32,211 bases of DNA from Verrucomicrobiota bacterium (GCA_031262805.1 JAISGX010000105.1:1-32211), one strand, 5' to 3'; positions 24,863-32,211 are shown, numbered from the stretch's first letter. Translations and numbers: made by a program. The notes: generated from the letters alone by a model not told the origin.

Positions 24863-25848
24863 TCGCCTTCACCTTCCATAAGCATATCGAAGAAGACGTT
24901 TTCGGAGATTATTTCAATATCCTGTCCTTTTAGCTTCAACTGTTCAGCCTTTTTGTGCTTTGAGCTTTTACCGTCTTTGAGAGCCATTCTGTAGGAACCG
25001 TTTCCTAAGACAAGGAAGTCAACGTTTTTGTTCACGCTATCGGCGCAAAGGCCACCAGAATTCACCACAAGTTGGGCGGCCTCCGCACGAACCATTCTTT
25101 CAAGCACTCCAGTAAAAACAAAGGTTCTTCCATAAATAGAAGTGCTTGGGTCGATATCGTCCGCTTCGGGCGTGAGTTTATGGAGCGGGGAATAATCGTG
25201 ATGCCTTTCCCGCTTGACGGATAGACATATTCCGTTTTGTTTTATATATTTAGACATATATTCATAACATAAAACAGTGTTGTTCACGTCGGAAAGGGAA
25301 CGGTGCTCAACTTCGCACGGGATACCAAACCGAAGAACAAGGTCTTTAAGCCTATGGTGGCGCTCTTCCTTGAAGACATTTCGACTAATTCGCATAGTAT
25401 CAATAAAATCATTGTTTAGCGGAGAAAGACCACAACGGATAGAATTATCATACAGGAAATTTATGTCAAAATTAGCATTGTGCGCAACAAGTACAGAAGA
25501 ACCGACAAAAGAAAGAAACTGCGGAAGGACTTCGCGAATCGGCGGGGCGGTAGAAAGCATTTCATCCGTTATACCCGTTAAGTCCGTAATAAAGGAATCG
25601 AGACTATGACCGGGGTTTACGAGACTAGAAAATGATTTGGAAACCGATCCAGCATGGACGCGCACGGCAGCAAGCTCTATTATATCGTCGTATTCGGGAT
25701 CAAAACCTGTCGTTTCAATGTCTACACACATATAATCACTGCCAAGATCAAGCAAACTTTTTCCCTTAAAGGGGCGCGAGGGAGCTTGCTTTGCTTCATC
25801 CTTGGCATACGTCACTTCGCCGGAATGAATGTCGATAATGCTCTTCAT
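24859..25848 (-). CDS. DEDDh 3'-5' exonuclease with C-terminal BRCT domain
   Basis: This is a DnaQ-like exonuclease of 329 residues. The catalytic residues are visible as Asp43 and Glu45 (VDIETTGFD), Asp128 (AHNANFD), His182 and Asp187 (HRSLSDV). A BRCT domain follows at about 239-324 (GRTFVFTGVLERM; GLCADSVNKNVDFLVLG), usual for DNA-end or phosphopeptide contacts. Proteins of this build occur in Firmicutes chromosomes and on mobile elements. AAGGAG eight bases upstream gives a firm start, unlike most genes around it. Base composition is AT-richer than that of its neighbours. It looks intact, although the recombinase gene behind it is broken. A repair or element-maintenance role is an inference. 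Confidence 0.88.
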   Translation of the reverse strand: MKSIIDIHSGEVTYAKDEAKQAPSRPFKGKSLLDLGSDYMCVDIETTGFDPEYDDIIELAAVRVHAGSVSKSFSSLVNPGHSLDSFITDLTGITDEMLSTAPPIREVLPQFLSFVGSSVLVAHNANFDINFLYDNSIRCGLSPLNNDFIDTMRISRNVFKEERHHRLKDLVLRFGIPCEVEHRSLSDVNNTVLCYEYMSKYIKQNGICLSVKRERHHDYSPLHKLTPEADDIDPSTSIYGRTFVFTGVLERMVRAEAAQLVVNSGGLCADSVNKNVDFLVLGNGSYRMALKDGKSSKHKKAEQLKLKGQDIEIISENVFFDMLMEGEGE

Positions 25849-25896
25849 TGCAAATGCTCCTTTATTTTATCATACCCGCAACTGGCGGCCTTTTCT

Positions 25897-26046
25897 TTAG
25901 CTCACCGTTGCGGAAGTTTCCATGTTGGGAACAAAATCAGCTTTTTTATATGTGTTCAGCGCAGCAACCATCGTTTGCCGAATGAATTCCTTTGGCTCTC
26001 CTCCCGAAGTCGTTGAAATGGTATAATTGACCTGAGGTGAAGGCAT
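25897..26046 (-). CDS. Possible 49-residue protein or gene remnant
   Basis: The frame reads MPSPQVNYTISTT, then GGEPKEFIRQTMVAALNTYK, and ends ETSATVS. The composition is protein-like, with a helical middle, but I know no family and there is no ribosome binding site. It lies upstream of the exonuclease gene, and its start overlaps the transposase start on the other strand. It could be the end of an older gene cut by the transposon. Confidence 0.25.
   Translation of the reverse strand: MPSPQVNYTISTTSGGEPKEFIRQTMVAALNTYKKADFVPNMETSATVS
26019..26027 (+). promoter_or_regulatory. Extended -10 promoter of the transposase remnant
   Basis: TGG followed by a perfect TATAAT makes an extended -10 element, which can work without a -35 box; none is seen. 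The transposase start follows at 26045, after a GAGGTGA ribosome site at 26034-26040. If active it would drive RNA into the 3' end of the aminotransferase gene, which lies on the other strand. Confidence 0.5.
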
Positions 26047-26170
26047 GGAATTTCAGGCAGAGAATTTTGGACAGATGCTGGCAGGGTCATTGGGACTGAC
26101 GGAGCCATGGTACATTGAGAAGGTAGACTTTAACGCGGAAGAGGCGGCGGCGCACATATACATAGCCGTG
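26045..26170 (+). pseudogene. ISL3-type transposase, N-terminal part only
   Basis: The frame reads MEFQAENFGQMLAGSLGLTE, then PWYIEKVDFNAEEAAAHIYI. This is the start of the ISL3/DDE transposase family: a short helix, then LGL.EPWYV and a beta strand ending in HIYIAV. The next expected part, with a zinc ribbon of CPxC type, is missing. After about 26170 the frame continues only as antisense of the aminotransferase gene. The original promoter and ribosome site remain upstream. The element was thus cut close to base 26170 and its right end lost. Confidence 0.7.
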
Positions 26171-26174
26171 TGCG

Positions 26175-27344
26175 TTAGCTCCGCAGGGTGCCGACAAACA
26201 CGGAGAGGCGTTTCATGGCTTCGCGAAGGTTGCCCATGCTGGTGGCATAGGCGCACCGCAGGAAGCCGATGCCCGAGCGGCCGAAGGCATCGCCCGGCAC
26301 AGCGGCCACGTTTTGCGTTTCCAGCAAGCGCATGGCGAAGTCCCGAGAGGAAAGGCCGAAACCGCCGATGTACGGGAAGGCGTAAAACGCGCCAGCTGGG
26401 GTGTGGCAGGGAACGCCCATTTCCTCGAAGGCGGAAATCAAGTAATTCCGGCGGCGGTTATATTCTGCCACCATGGCGGCGACGGCCTGCTCGCCGTGCT
26501 CCAGGGCTTCGGCGGCGGCGCGCTGGCCCGTGGTGGGCGCGCTCATGATGGCATACTGGTGCAGCTTCATCATGTTCTCTGAAATGTCGAACGGGCAACA
26601 GGCATAGCCGATGCGGAAGCCGGTCATGGCCCAGGCCTTCGACATGCCGTGCAGGAAGATGGTGCGCTCCCGCATGCCGGGGACGGAGATGAAGCTGACA
26701 TGTTTGCGCTCGTAGGTCAGCTCGGCATAGATTTCATCCGTCAGCAGCAACAGATCGTGCCGGATGCAGAAATCGGAAATGTCCTCCACATCCTCCCGGG
26801 AAAGCACGGCGCCCGTCGGATTGCACGGAAAGTTCAGCATCAAGACGCGGGTGCGGGGCGTCACGGCTTGTTCCAGCATGGGGCGTGTGAGGCGGAACTC
26901 GTCCTCCCGGCGTGTTTCCACGCAGACGGGCGTTCCACCGGCGAGGAGGATGCTCGGGCGGTAGCTCACGAAACAGGGCTCGTGATACAGCACTTCTTCG
27001 CCGGGGTTCAGGATGGTCCGCAGGGCGATGTCGATGGCTTCGCTCACGCCGACGGTGACGAGCACCTCCTTTTCCCAGTCATAGTCCGCACCAAATTCAC
27101 GCGAGACATAGCGGGCGATGGATTGGCGGAGGCCTGGATCTCCGCGGTTGGAGGTGTAATGGGTTTCGCCGCGCTCCAGCGATCCGATGGCGGCTTCGCG
27201 GACGGCGCCGGGGGCGTCGAAATCCGGCTCCCCCACGCCCAGGGAAATGATGTCCTTGCGCGTGGCGACAATATCAAAAAAGGTGCGGATGCCTGAGAAC
27301 GGAAGATCCCGGACATGTTTGGCGACTCTACTTTGGGGGTTCAT
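26175..27344 (-). CDS. Class I/II PLP-dependent aminotransferase
   Basis: This is a fold-type I aminotransferase of 389 residues in the PatA/aromatic aminotransferase group. Key residues are the PLP lysine Lys236 in SKAWAMTGFRIGY, Asn175 in NFPCNPTG, Asp203 and Tyr206 in TDEIYAELTY, and the substrate-binding arginine in FLRCAYATS. The amino-acid specificity cannot be read reliably. The gene begins 35 bases after an Lrp/AsnC regulator gene on the same strand, a common pairing in which the regulator senses an amino acid. The stop lies about five bases from the transposase remnant, yet the C-terminus looks normal. Confidence 0.9.
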   Translation of the reverse strand: MNPQSRVAKHVRDLPFSGIRTFFDIVATRKDIISLGVGEPDFDAPGAVREAAIGSLERGETHYTSNRGDPGLRQSIARYVSREFGADYDWEKEVLVTVGVSEAIDIALRTILNPGEEVLYHEPCFVSYRPSILLAGGTPVCVETRREDEFRLTRPMLEQAVTPRTRVLMLNFPCNPTGAVLSREDVEDISDFCIRHDLLLLTDEIYAELTYERKHVSFISVPGMRERTIFLHGMSKAWAMTGFRIGYACCPFDISENMMKLHQYAIMSAPTTGQRAAAEALEHGEQAVAAMVAEYNRRRNYLISAFEEMGVPCHTPAGAFYAFPYIGGFGLSSRDFAMRLLETQNVAAVPGDAFGRSGIGFLRCAYATSMGNLREAMKRLSVFVGTLRS

Positions 27345-27379
27345 GTGAGGATTTTTTACTTGAATGCAGGAAAATAAGG

Positions 27380-27862
27380 TTACGGACTGACCTGCAAGCG
27401 GTCATCCGCCCGTTCCGCTTCCATCAGGACGCCGTCTTCCTTATAGGTCTGGAGCATGAAATGGGTGCCCGTCGAAAGCACGCCGTCGAGTGTGGCCAGC
27501 CGCTCGGTGATGAAGGACGCCACGTCACGCAGGGTTTTGCCTTCCACGAACAGTAGCAGGTCATATTTGCCCGACATGAGGTACATGTTCACCACTTCGT
27601 CAAAACTGCGGATGCGCCGGGCGATATGGTTGAAACCGCCTTCGCGCTCGGGCTGGACCTTCACTTCGATCACGGCGGTCACGCCGCTTTCATCGGGAAG
27701 CCGGTCGGTGTTGATGAGGGTGCGGTAGCCGCGGATGATGCCGTCGCGCTCATATTGCCCGATGCGCGAGGCCACCTCCGCCGGAGAAAGGCGGAGCATT
27801 TTCGCCGCTTCTTCCACAGGGGTGCGGGCGTTTCGTTTCAACAAGCTCAATAGTTCATCCAT
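27380..27862 (-). CDS. Lrp/AsnC-family transcription regulator
   Basis: The 160-residue protein has an N-terminal winged helix-turn-helix (about 1-50, with EEAAKMLRLSPAEVASRIGQYE). The ligand-binding RAM domain follows (about 65-150, with TAVIEVKVQP and VVNMYLMSGKYDLLLFVEG). These regulators form octamers or dimers of dimers and respond to amino acids. The start at 27862 is fixed by GGAGGTG six bases upstream; an in-frame earlier start has no such support. A promoter and an inverted repeat are visible upstream, which suggests autoregulation. It probably controls the aminotransferase gene that follows. Confidence 0.92.
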   Translation of the reverse strand: MDELLSLLKRNARTPVEEAAKMLRLSPAEVASRIGQYERDGIIRGYRTLINTDRLPDESGVTAVIEVKVQPEREGGFNHIARRIRSFDEVVNMYLMSGKYDLLLFVEGKTLRDVASFITERLATLDGVLSTGTHFMLQTYKEDGVLMEAERADDRLQVSP

Positions 27863-27878
27863 GATTCCACCTCCGGCA

Positions 27879-27893
27879 TTTCGTCGATCGAAA
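27879..27893. promoter_or_regulatory. Candidate operator of the Lrp/AsnC operon
   Basis: TTTCG, five central bases and CGAAA form an inverted repeat placed just downstream of the -10 box, over the likely transcription start. Its position fits autoregulation by the AsnC-type protein; its short arms make chance possible. Confidence 0.35.
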
Positions 27894-27899
27894 AGCCGC

Positions 27900-27929
27900 A
27901 TCCTAGTGCGGAACCGGCGGAAATACCAA
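27900..27929 (-). promoter_or_regulatory. Promoter of the Lrp/AsnC - aminotransferase operon
   Basis: On the minus strand TTGGTA (27929-27924) and TAGGAT (27905-27900) are separated by 18 bases. This is almost the same as the promoter before the XRE-cupin gene (TTGGCA-18-TAGGAT). Confidence 0.5.
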
Positions 27930-27999
27930 TTCTTTGTCGCTTTTCCTCCATGGGGAGAGCCAGACGCCGCCCTCTCCCCCCAGCGGCAACCGAATGCCA

Positions 28000-28029
28000 A
28001 AACACCCGCCTGAATCCAGGCGGGTGTTT
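28000..28029 (-). terminator. Rho-independent terminator of the V/A-ATPase operon
   Basis: A perfect 13-bp stem (AAACACCCGCCTG and its complement) closes a 4-base loop. On the minus strand the stem ends in TTTT. It lies about 20 bases after the stop of the subunit K gene, so K is the last gene of the operon. Confidence 0.85.
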
Positions 28030-28049
28030 CCGTCGACGGGACAAAGGGA

Positions 28050-28511
28050 CTAGAGGCCCATCATGCTGAAGACCAGGACAAACAAGGCCACGGTTTCCAC
28101 CACGCCAAGAGTCATCAGGTAGTTTCCGAATCCCTGGCCGGTTTCCGCCAGCGCATCCGCGCCGGCCGCACCGGCCTTGCCCTGGAACCAGGCGGAGGTC
28201 CCCAGACCCATACCGCCGAAGATGCCGGCAAACAGACACGCCGCCCAACTGGCGGCCGCGCGCTCGGGATCCGCCGCGACGCCGCTGATGGTGGTCATGA
28301 GAATCATGCCGTAAATCGTCTGCGAGAGCGGAGCACCGATGAAGGTGATCAGGATGAACGGAGCCGCCTTGCCCTGGGCATAGCACTTTTTCCATGCACC
28401 GATTGCCGACGCACCGGCCAAGCCCGACCCAATGGCGGAACCTACCGCACCCAAGCCCAGCGCCGCGAGGCCCCCGGCCTTTGCCAATGCCATCATTACA
28501 CTTTGATCCAT
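28050..28511 (-). CDS. atpK: V/A-type ATPase subunit K (membrane ring)
   Basis: This subunit forms the rotor ring that carries ions through the membrane. Its 153 residues make four membrane spans, that is two fused hairpins. Only the last hairpin has the ion-carrying acid, Glu139 in GVVETVALFVLV, so there is one site per four-helix unit. Ser63 and Gln64 (APLSQTIYG) and Gln110 (WFQGKAGAAG) stand where Enterococcus hirae NtpK has its sodium ligands Thr64, Gln65 and Gln110, and Glu139 has the same number. This favours sodium coupling but does not prove it. The start is fixed by GGAGG eight bases upstream. A small hairpin precedes the gene. Confidence 0.93.
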   Translation of the reverse strand: MDQSVMMALAKAGGLAALGLGAVGSAIGSGLAGASAIGAWKKCYAQGKAAPFILITFIGAPLSQTIYGMILMTTISGVAADPERAAASWAACLFAGIFGGMGLGTSAWFQGKAGAAGADALAETGQGFGNYLMTLGVVETVALFVLVFSMMGL

Positions 28512-28529
28512 TTTTCTCTCCTCCAGTTT

Positions 28530-28543
28530 GGGCGAACCCGCCC
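28530..28543 (-). promoter_or_regulatory. Stem-loop in the leader of the subunit K gene
   Basis: GGGCG, loop GGTT and CGCCC (minus strand) form a perfect 5-bp hairpin between the I and K genes, a few bases before the K ribosome binding site. An A-rich stretch precedes it. It could protect or boost the K message, which is needed in many copies per enzyme. It has no T-run on this strand, so it is not a terminator of gene I. Confidence 0.35.
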
Positions 28544-28564
28544 GTATTTTTAATTGTTTTTCTT

Positions 28565-30376
28565 TCAGGCGGCGGCATCCGGCTTGGCGAAGGGCCGGTA
28601 CGGCGTGCCGCTCCATGTGATTCCCTTGTGATTCGAAAACTCCAGCGTATTCAACCGGATGGCATGCACCAGCACACCCATCACCGCCAAGAGAATGTTC
28701 AGCACATGGGCGAAGAACACCAGCACAGCGCCGATGATGCCCCACCACCATGTGATGGTTCCGCCAAAGATCATGGTGTTGAAGGCATTGGCCACGGCAA
28801 AACCCGCAGCGCCCACGGCATACAGGCGGACATAGGAAACCACATCCGTAAAGTTGTTCACCAAGTTCAGCGGCAACAGCGCCATGTTGAACCAGCCGTC
28901 CTTGAACTCCGCGGGCTTCATCATGAACAGGACGATCAGCACGATGCCGATGAGGACCATGTAGTCCGCCGCGGATCCTGTGAAGGGCACCAACGCGGCG
29001 GGGCTTCCAATATAGGAGACCATGTTGCCGCGCAGCACCATGTGGTCCGCGAGGAGGAACATGTACCATGTGGTCAGAATCCACCCCAGCTGCTCCAACG
29101 CCTTCACGCGTTTCTCCCGCAGCAGGTCCCACACGTTCCAAGCATGGCCGATGGTGATCTGGGCAGCGCCGATCAGAAAACACAGACCCATCAGGTTTTC
29201 GGCGGAGCGGCTGTTGGTCAGGAACGGCAACTGGATTTTGTCCAGCCCGGCTTTGGCGAGAATCTCCGGCGAGAGGCCGAAGACATCCCCGCTCAGCAGG
29301 CCCCAGAGGATGGTGCAGATGCTGGTGACCATCAGGAGGTTGGAGGCGTTCTGCGGTAGCTTTTTCCGTAGCAGAAGGGTCAGGAGCAGGAAAATGGTCC
29401 CGTAGCCGGCATCGCCCACGATCATGGCGAAGAACAGGGAAAAGAACACCATGAACACGCCGCTCACATCGGCTTCGTTGTAGGCGGGCAGAATGTTGAT
29501 GCCCTCGAAGATGGCCTGGATGGGCTTGGCCCAGCGCAGCGGCTTCAGCTTGACGGGCGCATCGTCTTCGGGCCCCGGATCGTTCACCACCACGCCCCAG
29601 CCGTGAGCGGCGGAGGCGTCGTGAACCTTGTGCACGTCTTGGGCGGGAACGAACCCTTCCAGATAGGCAATATTCTCTTCCCGGCCCATGCCGGCGCGGA
29701 CTTCCTCGTATTTGGCGGCGGCTTCCGCATGCGCCAGCAACTTCTGAAGGGCGCGACGGTCTCCGGCGGAATGGGACAGTTCCCTTTCCCCGGCGGCAAT
29801 CTGCTCTTCTAGGCCGGCCACCGTGCCATACAACTCGTCGAGAGAGGCGGTGGGCGGGCGGAGCTCTTCGGCTCCCTCCCAATCAAAGGGTTGGGCGGCA
29901 AACAGGGCCCAGTAGCCATCGTTTTTCCGAACGGCCAGATGCTCGGCGCTCACGCCTTTTGGCAAATCGGGGGTCTTCTTAAGGGGGGCGCGATAGAGCT
30001 TGAGCGTGATACCCTTGTCCGCCAGCGCCTGGATGGCGGCGGGGTCAAAGGATCCGAACGGTTCGATGCGGAAGGCTTCGGCCTTCAATGCTTCAATCTG
30101 GTTCTGCTTGGTTTTCTGCTCGTCCAATAGCTTGGCCAAGTCATGGGCCAGTTCCCGGACATCACGGCCGGAGGGTTCCGCCGTGGTCGTTTTCGGCAGC
30201 CGGGCGATCACCCGGTTGAGGACTTCCACCTTTTCACGGGCCTGATCCAGATCGGCCCCGCGCGGCGCCACCACGGGCCTGACGTGCAGGACGCCCAGCT
30301 TCTGGAGCTCCGAGAGGGCGGCGGCCCGATCCTGCTCCATGGTCAGGATCATGACTTTTTTCATTTTGACGATCAT
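28565..30376 (-). CDS. atpI: V/A-type ATPase subunit I (membrane stator)
   Basis: Subunit I is the stator partner of the K ring and forms the ion half-channels. The 603-residue protein has a cytoplasmic half rich in coiled coil (to about 330, with DLDQAREKVEVLNRVIARL and LEEQIAAGERELSHSAGDRR). A membrane half follows with about seven spans (for example VFMVFFSLFFAMIVGDAGYG, and near the end MGVLVHAIRLNTLEFSNHKG). The arginine in the stretch HAIRLNTLEF is the likely essential residue. I chose ATG 30376, with GAGG eight bases upstream; an in-frame longer start overlaps the D gene and is not protein-like. Confidence 0.93.
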   Translation of the reverse strand: MIVKMKKVMILTMEQDRAAALSELQKLGVLHVRPVVAPRGADLDQAREKVEVLNRVIARLPKTTTAEPSGRDVRELAHDLAKLLDEQKTKQNQIEALKAEAFRIEPFGSFDPAAIQALADKGITLKLYRAPLKKTPDLPKGVSAEHLAVRKNDGYWALFAAQPFDWEGAEELRPPTASLDELYGTVAGLEEQIAAGERELSHSAGDRRALQKLLAHAEAAAKYEEVRAGMGREENIAYLEGFVPAQDVHKVHDASAAHGWGVVVNDPGPEDDAPVKLKPLRWAKPIQAIFEGINILPAYNEADVSGVFMVFFSLFFAMIVGDAGYGTIFLLLTLLLRKKLPQNASNLLMVTSICTILWGLLSGDVFGLSPEILAKAGLDKIQLPFLTNSRSAENLMGLCFLIGAAQITIGHAWNVWDLLREKRVKALEQLGWILTTWYMFLLADHMVLRGNMVSYIGSPAALVPFTGSAADYMVLIGIVLIVLFMMKPAEFKDGWFNMALLPLNLVNNFTDVVSYVRLYAVGAAGFAVANAFNTMIFGGTITWWWGIIGAVLVFFAHVLNILLAVMGVLVHAIRLNTLEFSNHKGITWSGTPYRPFAKPDAAA

Positions 30377-30389
30377 GAGTCCGTCCTCA

Positions 30390-31010
30390 TCATGCCGCCT
30401 CTTCTTCCGAGGCTTCGGCTTTCTTGACGCTCTTGTTCTTGGCCATCTTCGAGCGCACGACCGCACTCGTGTTTTCATCGCCCAAGAAAATACGGATGCG
30501 CCGGATGTTTTCCGACGTTTCCGGAATCTTCACTTTTTCGAACAAATTCACGCGCTGGCTGGTGGTGCGCAACTCCTTGGCGAGCAGCCGGTGCTGTTCT
30601 TCCAGCAAGCGGCGTTCGATGCGCAGGCGGAACAGGGCTTCCAGCGTGGAGAGGCCTGCATCCACCCAGGCGGGTGTACCCCAGAGATCGGGGGCGGTTC
30701 GCTTGAAGGAGAGGTCCTTCAGGGTCCGCACGGCCACACCGGCGACATTGCCGTGTTCCACGTCGATGGAATCGACGGAAAGGAAGGAGAGGTAGTCCAG
30801 ATCGTCGGAATAGAGCTTCACCCAGTCGGAGAGTCCGGAGCGGGAGGCTTCTTCTTCCGCCTTCTTCTCGTCAAGGCGGTGCTCCACCTGCCGGATTTCC
30901 ATCTGGAGCTGCTGCTGCTTCAGGATGAGCGTCGGCAGATAGCGCTGATAACGCTTCAGGGCGTCCCGTTGCGTTTTCAGTTCGGTCTTGGTGTTTTTAA
31001 CCTTGGGCAT
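30390..31010 (-). CDS. atpD: V/A-type ATPase subunit D (central stalk)
   Basis: Subunit D is the rotating shaft between the A/B head and the membrane ring. The 206-residue protein is almost wholly two long helices: an N-terminal helix (about 4-60, TKTELKTQRDALKRYQRYLP) and a C-terminal helix (about 140-185, RIERRLLEEQHRLLAKELRT), with a short globular part between. The C-terminus carries an extra basic-acidic tail (KNKSVKKAEASEEEAA). It lies 11 bases after the B gene and 13 before the I gene. Confidence 0.92.
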   Translation of the reverse strand: MPKVKNTKTELKTQRDALKRYQRYLPTLILKQQQLQMEIRQVEHRLDEKKAEEEASRSGLSDWVKLYSDDLDYLSFLSVDSIDVEHGNVAGVAVRTLKDLSFKRTAPDLWGTPAWVDAGLSTLEALFRLRIERRLLEEQHRLLAKELRTTSQRVNLFEKVKIPETSENIRRIRIFLGDENTSAVVRSKMAKNKSVKKAEASEEEAA

Positions 31011-31021
31011 GGCCGTTGCGC

Positions 31022-32211
31022 CTATTTTCCATCCTTGGGAGCGGCCCCATCTTCCGGCGCTTCCTCAGGAGTTTGTGCATCCTGTTTTTCGGCTTCCGGA
31101 GATTCGGCTCCCGCCTTCCCGGGCCAGAATTGGTCAATCAGCTTGGAGGGGATGCCCGTTTCTTCGGGGTCAAAGCTGTCGGCCATGATCTGCCAGCCCA
31201 GATCGAGGGCCCTCTCGAGGGGGATGTTGACGGACAAATCCATCATTTCCTTCTCGAAGCGTTCGCCGTAGCGCAGGAGCTTCCTGTCCCATGCGCTCAT
31301 GCGGAAGCCCATGGACTGTTTCTCCAAGGTTTCCTTGTAGGAGGCGTAGAGCTGGATCATGGTGTTCATGACGGTGCGGTGGTCTTCGCGTGTCTTGCCG
31401 TTCACCTGCTGCTTCAGGCGGGAGAGGGAGCCGAAAGGTTCGATGCGGCCGTTGCGGAGGTAGAACTGCCCTTCCGTGATATAGCCGGTGTTGTCGGGCA
31501 CGGGATGGGTCACATCGTCACCGGGCATGGTGGTCACCGCCAGGATGGTGATGGAGCCGGCGCCTTCAAAGTCCACTGCCTTTTCATAGCGGGAAGCGAG
31601 CTGGGAATACAAATCGCCGGGATAGCCGCGGTTGGCGGGAATTTGTTCCATGGTAATGGCGATTTCCTTCAGGGCATCGGCAAAGCTGGTCATGTCGGTC
31701 AGCAGCACGAGCACGCGCTTGTTTTGCAGGGCGAACTGCTCGGCCACGGCGAGGGAGATGTCGGGCACCATCTGGCATTCCACGGTCGGATCGGCGGCGG
31801 TGTGGATGAAGAGGATGGAACGAGAGAGGGCGCCATTGGCTTCCAGGGTGTCGCGGAACTGGAGATAGTCGTCGTGCTTCAGGCCCATGCCGCCGAGGAT
31901 GATGATGTCCACTTCGGCCTGCAGGGCAATGCGTGCGAGCAGTTCGTTGTAGGGCTCGCCGGCGGCGGCGAAAATCGGCAACTTCTGGGATTCCACCAAG
32001 GAGTTGAACACGTCAATCATGGGAATGCCGGTGCGGACCATCTTGCGCGGGATGATGCGCTTGGCTGGATTGACGGAGGGGCCTCCAATGGGAAAGCGGT
32101 TTTCATCCAGCACGGGACCGTTGTCGCGGGGCTGGCCGGAACCGTCGAACACGCGCCCGAGCAAGGCATCGGTGAAGGAGACGTCCATCTTGTGGCCGAG
32201 GAAACGAACCT
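31022..32211 (-). CDS. atpB: V/A-type ATPase subunit B, N-terminal part outside window
   Basis: Subunit B is the non-catalytic nucleotide-binding subunit of the head. The frame is open to the end of the window ([12 protein letters not shown]), so the start lies beyond it, and about 390 codons are visible. The region around [20 protein letters not shown] replaces the Walker A motif of the A subunit, as in other B subunits. [18 protein letters not shown] and [19 protein letters not shown] are strong family signatures. After about residue 355 of the visible part comes an acidic Glu/Pro/Ala tail of about 35 residues that I do not know from the family. The A gene should follow upstream outside the window. 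Confidence 0.94.
   Translation of the reverse strand, partial: VRFLGHKMDVSFTDALLGRVFDGSGQPRDNGPVLDENRFPIGGPSVNPAKRIIPRKMVRTGIPMIDVFNSLVESQKLPIFAAAGEPYNELLARIALQAEVDIIILGGMGLKHDDYLQFRDTLEANGALSRSILFIHTAADPTVECQMVPDISLAVAEQFALQNKRVLVLLTDMTSFADALKEIAITMEQIPANRGYPGDLYSQLASRYEKAVDFEGAGSITILAVTTMPGDDVTHPVPDNTGYITEGQFYLRNGRIEPFGSLSRLKQQVNGKTREDHRTVMNTMIQLYASYKETLEKQSMGFRMSAWDRKLLRYGERFEKEMMDLSVNIPLERALDLGWQIMADSFDPEETGIPSKLIDQFWPGKAGAESPEAEKQDAQTPEEAPEDGAAPKDGK

Larger units (their letters stand above)
24331..26174. mobile_element. Degraded mobile-element island
   Basis: This stretch contains parts of a RhuM-family gene, a large serine recombinase gene and an ISL3-type transposase gene around one intact exonuclease gene. 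It is clearly AT-richer than its surroundings. A hand count of 25261-25320 gives 28 G+C in 60, against 44 in 60 for 26461-26520 in the next gene. The edges are the truncated prepilin gene on the left and the aminotransferase stop on the right. I did not find matching terminal repeats or target duplications. Confidence 0.65.

Noticed and set aside
1-32211. tRNA, rRNA and CRISPR search
   Set aside because: By eye I found no T-loop plus acceptor pattern, no rRNA-like sequence and no regularly spaced repeats other than the palindromes at 23903-23974. A covariance-model scan would settle it.

Overview
This is a GC-rich bacterial chromosome segment with tightly packed genes, many 1-4 base start/stop overlaps and many starts that have no Shine-Dalgarno sequence. 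Three things point to the PVC superphylum, most likely Kiritimatiellota or Lentisphaerota. First, a V/A-type ATPase is encoded in the order B-D-I-K, the order I know from chlamydiae and spirochaetes. Second, there is a prepilin-like gene with a GFTLVELL start, a type that is very abundant in those phyla. Third, the window has a glutaminyl-tRNA synthetase and a SufS/SufU pair. The phylum is an inference from gene content, not a sequence match.

Layout. Positions 1-5473 (+) hold the end of a SAM methyltransferase gene, then holA, grpE, dnaJ and glnS. Positions 5646-7903 (-) hold a XRE-cupin regulator and a MACS-type acyl-CoA synthetase, with a clear promoter and a perfect inverted repeat over the likely transcription start. 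Positions 8006-12574 (-) are a complete ABC importer operon (ATPase, solute-binding protein, fused double permease) of the iron(III)/polyamine type. Positions 12751-14131 (+) hold a small exported coiled-coil protein and a zinc-finger-less DnaJ (CbpA type). Positions 14159-17251 (-) hold sufS, sufU and a radical SAM AmrS gene in an overlapping chain, then a lipoprotein gene. Positions 17294-19895 (+) hold a small unknown gene, an ABC-2 type permease and a membrane-anchored helical protein. Positions 19914-23678 (-) are rpe-lepA-lepB.

Positions 23903-26174 are the accessory part. It opens with three 19-bp palindromes, two of them identical, spaced 31 and 22 bp apart; the third contains the start codon of a frameshifted and shortened prepilin gene. 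Next comes an AT-richer scar of mobile-element remains: the 3' part of a RhuM-family gene joined to the first 29 codons of a large serine recombinase, an intact DEDDh exonuclease-BRCT gene whose stop overlaps the recombinase start, and the 5' end of an ISL3-type transposase gene that keeps its own promoter. These genes look like elements of gut Clostridia, which suggests a host-gut setting.

Positions 26175-27862 (-) hold an Lrp/AsnC regulator with a class I aminotransferase. Positions 28000-32211 (-) hold the V/A-ATPase genes, closed by a strong terminator. Subunit K keeps residues matching the sodium ligands of Enterococcus hirae NtpK, so this rotary enzyme may be sodium-coupled.

The most unusual signals are the palindrome array on the broken prepilin gene, the recombinase::RhuM junction, and the surviving transposase promoter that points antisense into the aminotransferase gene.
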